Positions 59,901-64,000 of a stretch of DNA of 64,000 bases are shown piece by piece. The translations under genes and the position numbers were made by a program. The stretch comes from Gnetum montanum. Its lineage: Eukaryota > Streptophyta > Gnetopsida > Gnetales > Gnetaceae. Every line of letters begins with the position of its first letter. Within the stretch, counting starts at the first letter, position 1. Below the pieces are notes generated by a model. The model was not told the origin of the DNA, ran no database searches, and worked only from the letters and a program-made list of their open reading frames with translations. Where the stretch lies: assembly GCA_015680685.1 (NCBI GenBank), contig MNCI01000270.1, forward strand, positions 1,023,874-1,087,873, given 5' to 3'.

Positions 59901-61682
59901 AGTGAAGTCATAGTTGTAATGCAAGAAGTCTCATCCTATGGAAGAGGCTCCATGCACTAGTAAAGAAAGGGGTAGAAAGTTGCAGATCAAGGTCCGTAAG
60001 GTGCAACCTGCATTTTTTGATAAGTATGTTTAATTATTTTGTTAGTTACCCCTCCCCCTTTGTGTTAGAACAACATGCTTACTTTAGATATGTTTAATGA
60101 ATGAAGAAGAAGAAGCTTTCGCCCTAAGGTAAGGGTCCCTGATATAGAAGAGGAAGAGGACCCAGTTGTAGAGGAGGAGGCCCCTACCACAGAGGAAGAG
60201 GTCCCTACCACTGATGATCCTTTCATAGAGTGTGCCCCAGCACCTAAGGGGCATATGAAGGTTGAAGAAACTACCACACTATTGAGTCAACTTGAGGGGG
60301 AAGGGCTACAATTTGACATCGGTAAGTTTGACCATTTTCTTGATATTGTGTCGATCAATGATCCCCCTACTCTTACCCCTAAGCGTTTTCTAGGTTGGAG
60401 CTTTGCACTGTCATTTATGTTACTTCTTATTTTTTTTGTTCTCCTCTTCACCATGCTAACATTTTTTGTTGCATAGCAGACACCACTATTAAAGTTCCTA
60501 ATTCTTCTTCTTCAATATGCCTCCAACCATGGATAGAGACCCTAGACAAATTTACCTTTATAGAGGGGATGGTTGACAACATGATCAACCACTTAAGGCA
60601 GATTGACCTTGAAATAGGTGTGTTTAGTGGTGCAACACCTACCTTTTGCATTATTATTTTTTTTATTTTGTCATCTTCTCGTGCTTGGCACTTTCTCATA
60701 TTTGATATCCTAGCTTCCCAGCTTAAGTAGAATCATAGGCGGGTGGTCAAAGTTGATGTTGTGCCTAAACTCCCACCAGAGCTGACCAAGGTGCCTCACG
60801 ATGTATACAAGCAAATGAGCAAATGTATGCTATACTCGGCACGATCGTTATGGGAGTGTAGGTGCATCAACAAAGACTTCTGGAAGTGGGTCCAGAAGAT
60901 AGAAAAGGAGAAAGATAGCCAAGCAATTAAGTTGGAAGATCTACAATCAAGAAATGAATTCTTATTGACCTACAACACTTCTAACGGTAGTTGGCACATG
61001 GTTGTGATTGATTACGCAAGATATTGGTTAGCTATGAGGAGTAAAAATGAGGCCACCCAGGAAATAATTAAGCAATGCTTGTAGATGGATTTACTGGCCT
61101 AGAAAAACCAAGACTAGAAATACTACAACACCAAGGTGTATGAATGGGGGCAAGCACAAAAAAATCATAAGCACATGTACAAGGTGGAAGGTGCTACCTA
61201 CCGTCAGAAATATTGGGATGCTTCTATTGAGTTGCATACCCATAAGTTATTTCTCAATGTGATTAGTGTTGCCAAGGCCTATGAAAAATTTATGCAACAG
61301 GTAGTGGTTAGTGAGTCTCCTGAAAGAGAAATGACCTTACCTTCTGGGAAGACCACGATTGCCACCTTTTCTCTGGGGCCACCCAGATTGATGGTTGTGG
61401 AGAAGGAGAAATTTGTAGCGAGCGTTGATCTAGGGGAAGAAGATTGGGCCAAATTAACTAAGGAGGAGATTCTATGGCATCTAGTGACTGGCATGGACAA
61501 GATATCCCCCAATATGGATGCGAGCCCATCTCAGGTTAGCCACTTTCTATTGTATTGTAGTCTACTTCATGAGAGCCTTATTGTAATTCAATTCATTATT
61601 TTATTTTTGTTTCATGGAGGACCCAAATGAAGGTGTGGGACCTAGTGGAGCAAGAGATGAAGATACTAGCAAAGATTTGTAG
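56993..61682 (+). pseudogene. Antisense FCP1-like spliced gene of element G
   Basis: Exon 1 56,993-57,111 (119 nt, an additional in-frame ATG three bases earlier) reads MVYKSEHKYQGL and EEWQEAPST. Exon 2 58,072-58,520 is 449 nt; one lost base shifts KLVGVLCYL against the rest. The remainder is open and clear: EGAWEFLEFLLRHFSVIVW, KGLRCLSWIWVMPKFKCYH, YNTLFIARH, QNPPRT. Intron 2 (84 bp) leads to VIDKDGLQDHEGTLALAQ. Exon 4 includes MDLFLVVNPSVTAVEMLSLV and VPSNGLPIG. An acidic exon follows near 60,120-60,380. The coiled-coil exon (60,743-61,530) reads WVQKIEKEKDSQAIKLEDL and YEWGQAQKNHKHMYKVEG. The tail is GPSGARDEDTSKDL with TAG at 61,680. Donors after exon 1 (ATAAGT, 57,112) and exon 4 (ATAAGT, ~60,020) have lost the G, and some exon stops occur, so splicing is impaired. 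Confidence 0.85.
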
Positions 61683-62279
61683 CCTGGTGGCAAAAAAAAA
61701 TTATTTTTGTCTTTCTATTTTATTTTTTGTAACCCTTATTATATGGACTCAAATTTAATGAAGAGTAAAAAGTGAAAAAATTATCTCATTTCTTTTGGTT
61801 AATATTTTATTAATGTGTTTGGGCCCCTTGTTTTAGTTTAAGGCCATTTTGGGCCATTATGATAGTTTAAAGCCATTTTGGGCCCTTGCTAGTTTAAGGT
61901 CACTTTGGGCCATGCAATGTAATTTTCAAAGGTCAGTTGCCAATTTTAGGCATTAGCAGGCCATGGAAATAGTTTAAGGCCATTCAGATCCGTGGTGATA
62001 GTTTAAGGCCATTCTGGGCCATGGCGATAGTTTAAGGCTATTCGAGGCCATGGTGATAGTTTAAGGCCATTCTGGGCTATGGTTATAGTTTAAGGCCATT
62101 CTTGGCTGTGGTGATAGTTTAAGGCCATTCCAAGCCATGGTGCTAAGATAATTAATGCAAATAATGGTCATGATGCAAACAATGGACATAATGAAAACAG
62201 TGAACATAATGCAAAGTCAAAAGGAACAAGAGTATTCAGGCCAAGCATTCATGGGAATGAATTAGAGATAGTCTCTAAT
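61683..62279. repeat. Antisense gene 3' flank and junction array (element G)
   Basis: 61,815-62,150 has about ten units of ~33 bp with GATAGTTTAAGGCCATTCTGGGCC, keeping GGCC-N5-GGCC. It sits between the antisense stop and the protease end, as in A and B. Confidence 0.82.
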
Positions 62280-62990
62280 GACATAATTGTTTCCTAACCC
62301 ATTATGGGTTAGGCAAAGCATATGGCTGAGAAGCTTTATGATGATATTACTCTATGTTGTCATCTGCTATTTGGAAAGGCAACTTAGCCCAAGTGGTTTC
62401 TTGGTCTAAGTTGGCAATTTTGAGCAGCTCATTTGTTGAACATGGGAATTCATTGTGGATGGGTGATACATTTTTAGAGATCTCTATATCTGACCCTTAT
62501 TCTATGTCTATATTATTTATAGCTTGGGTGTTGTTTTGTCTCCAAAGATCACCACTTCTCTACCCGCATAGGGTAGGTGGCTTTCTTGGTGTAAGGGTGA
62601 AGAGACAACTCTTAATTGGGCTAACCATGATCTCCCCAAGATCAAGTTAAACACAGGCATTTCATCCATCACAATGAATTACTCCCTAGTGGAAAACTAA
62701 TCCCCCACTAGAAAGTTGATGTTAATAATACCTTTGACTACGACATGTGCTCCATTAAATGATTTTAGATAGGAAGTTACTATGGTCTTGATTTGATCTA
62801 CCAGGCCCAACTTGTCAACAATGGGAAATGGGATCATGTTAGTGGAAGCCCTGTCATCAATGTGTACTCTACGAATTTTGTATTGACCCACCCAAATCAT
62901 GATAAACATGGGGGCAATAGTCACTTGACCCTTTTCAAGCTCATCCTTGATGGCCTTGTCTTGAAATGTTAATTGGGTTGGTCATGGTTC
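62280..62990 (-). pseudogene. Element G protease region (broken)
   Basis: Contains WVGQYKIRRVHIDDRASTNM near 62,890, where the active-site Asp-Asp-Gly has become Asp-Asp-Arg, then IPFPIVDKLGLVDQIK and FNGAHVVVKGI. The ILGR-type block is decayed (about 62,640). The acidic tail aligned to 31,640-31,918 runs to about 62,280. Confidence 0.75.
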
Positions 62991-64000
62991 TTCAGCCATG
63001 GGGGGGAAGCATAAATGTGTGGATAGCTTTCTCCTCATCTGGCATGTTTTTGTTAACAAGAATAGATGCTAACATGCAAACCAAGGCCTCATGATGCACT
63101 ACACAGGTCATGATTAAGTCATACAAGCTTAACATTGTATTCTTTTGCTTCAAAGCTCATTTAACTTTCGAAAGTACATCTAGGAAATCTTGTCCATTGT
63201 TTGGTTGTTTACTCATCTTTGCTTCTTCAATACATCCTAACAGGAAAATCTCCCATGGAGGAGTGGGATTAGATTGAATGACAAGTTTTGTTGGCTCAGA
63301 GGGCAGTTGTTGCATGTTACCATAGCCTTTGATGATGAAGTCATGGGCACAACCGACAAAGGGGTGGGCTTAGGGAGGACACATGCAATGCGCTCTCTAG
63401 CCAACTTATCCACCAAGCATTCTTCACGTTTCCTTGGATGGGAACGTTGTGATGTAGTTCCTATCATTGGACCTTGGATTGTAGATGGAGCATATGCTTA
63501 GGCACCTTGATAATGAAAGGTTCCTAAGTTGTTGTCGTAGCAGGTGATGTAGTGTTAACCACAAAAGGTGTCATAGATGTCTGAGGAGGGACTTTAATAA
63601 CAAATGGGGTTTGGGAAGTGGTTGTTGTTGATGCTTTAGGGTTGCGGGAAGGTACATGAACCACAAATGGTTCATGTTGCGAGTCTACGTTGTCGTCAAT
63701 GCCAATGGCATTGATAGTGTAACCTATGTTGTTAGCATTTAAAGGGTCTTTGTAAACATGCATCGATTGGTTTTCAGGTTAGATAGGATTACTCTCATCC
63801 AACACCAACTTACCCTAATCGATCATCCATTGAATATCATCCTTTCATGCCAAGCAATAATCTATGTCATACCCGTACACTTGATGATAATTGCAAAAAC
63901 GCTCAAGTCTAAAGTTCCTAGGTACTAGTGGGTCATTAGGCATAACCATAGAGGGGTCACGAAGGACTTCATAGTATCTCTGATGTCATTTAAGAGCCTC
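62991..64000 (-). pseudogene. gag: Element G gag, C-terminal part, runs off the window
   Basis: Aligned with 32,290-33,330 of B. It includes a knuckle CNYHQVYGYDIDYC near 63,870, where the His of GH is Tyr, and MHVYKDPLNANNIGYTINAI (63,763 on), which is nearly the same in A and B. The rest of gag and the 5' LTR lie beyond the window. Confidence 0.78.

Larger units (their letters stand above)
55538..64000 (-). mobile_element. Element G: 3'-truncated Tat-like element
   Basis: Minus-strand element running off the window end. From right to left: gag, protease, junction array, antisense gene (plus strand), junction array, splice acceptor, RT. RT is cut at the YMDD region by element F's end, so RNase H, integrase and 3' LTR are absent. 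Confidence 0.88.

Overview
This 64 kb window is repeat-dominated plant nuclear DNA, most likely from a large seed-plant genome, possibly a gymnosperm. I infer this from the long decayed LTR retrotransposons, their nesting, the plant-type introns and the abundance of C-to-T/G-to-A decay; nothing in the sequence names the species. I found no ordinary host gene, rRNA, tRNA or CRISPR array. Everything recognisable belongs to Ty3/gypsy LTR retrotransposons, and almost every reading frame is broken.

Layout. Element A (plus strand, 3,943-20,322) is complete with two ~1.8 kb LTRs. It is inserted in an LTR of element B (minus strand, 1,901-38,021 with A inside), which has ~2.15 kb LTRs and the 5-bp target duplication GTGGG. 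B in turn sits in a plus-strand LTR of an older relative C (1-1,900 and 38,022-38,555). Right of that lies a minus-strand Athila-like element D (about 38,556-46,400), then an AT-rich unassigned stretch. Next come a 5'-truncated minus-strand element E (47,652-54,077), a plus-strand LTR piece F (54,078-55,537), and a minus-strand element G (55,538 to beyond the window end).

A, B, E and G are one family. They have a gag with a CX2HX4-5GHX4C-type knuckle, a protease, RT, a second RNase H after the first (seen in B and E; hallmark of the Tat lineage) and an integrase without chromodomain, and they are primed from TGGCGCTAGAAGGAGGG-like sites.

The remarkable feature is a ~4.5 kb gene on the OPPOSITE strand, placed between protease and reverse transcriptase. 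It is present at the same place in A (10,699-15,065, minus), B (26,512-31,066, plus) and G (56,993-61,682, plus), and its promoter region survives in E. It has its own TATA box about 140-150 bp before the ATG and eight exons with GT-AG introns whose sizes match between copies (exon 1 119/119 nt; exon 2 450/450/449 nt; intron 2 83/83/84 bp). Its predicted ~1,080-aa protein starts with a domain resembling the FCP1/NIF HAD phosphatases, but with the catalytic aspartates replaced. An unrecognised ~350-aa domain, an acidic segment, a coiled-coil region and a conserved tail follow. Because it is antisense to the genomic RNA, its introns would survive retrotransposition. Short tandem arrays built on one hairpin-forming unit (GGTC-N6-GACC or GGCC-N5/6-GGCC followed by TTAAACTAGC) mark each module junction: protease/antisense gene, antisense gene/RT, and integrase/3' UTR. 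A sense-strand splice acceptor precedes pol in B and G, so sense pol could be made by splicing across the antisense gene, as in Ogre-type elements.
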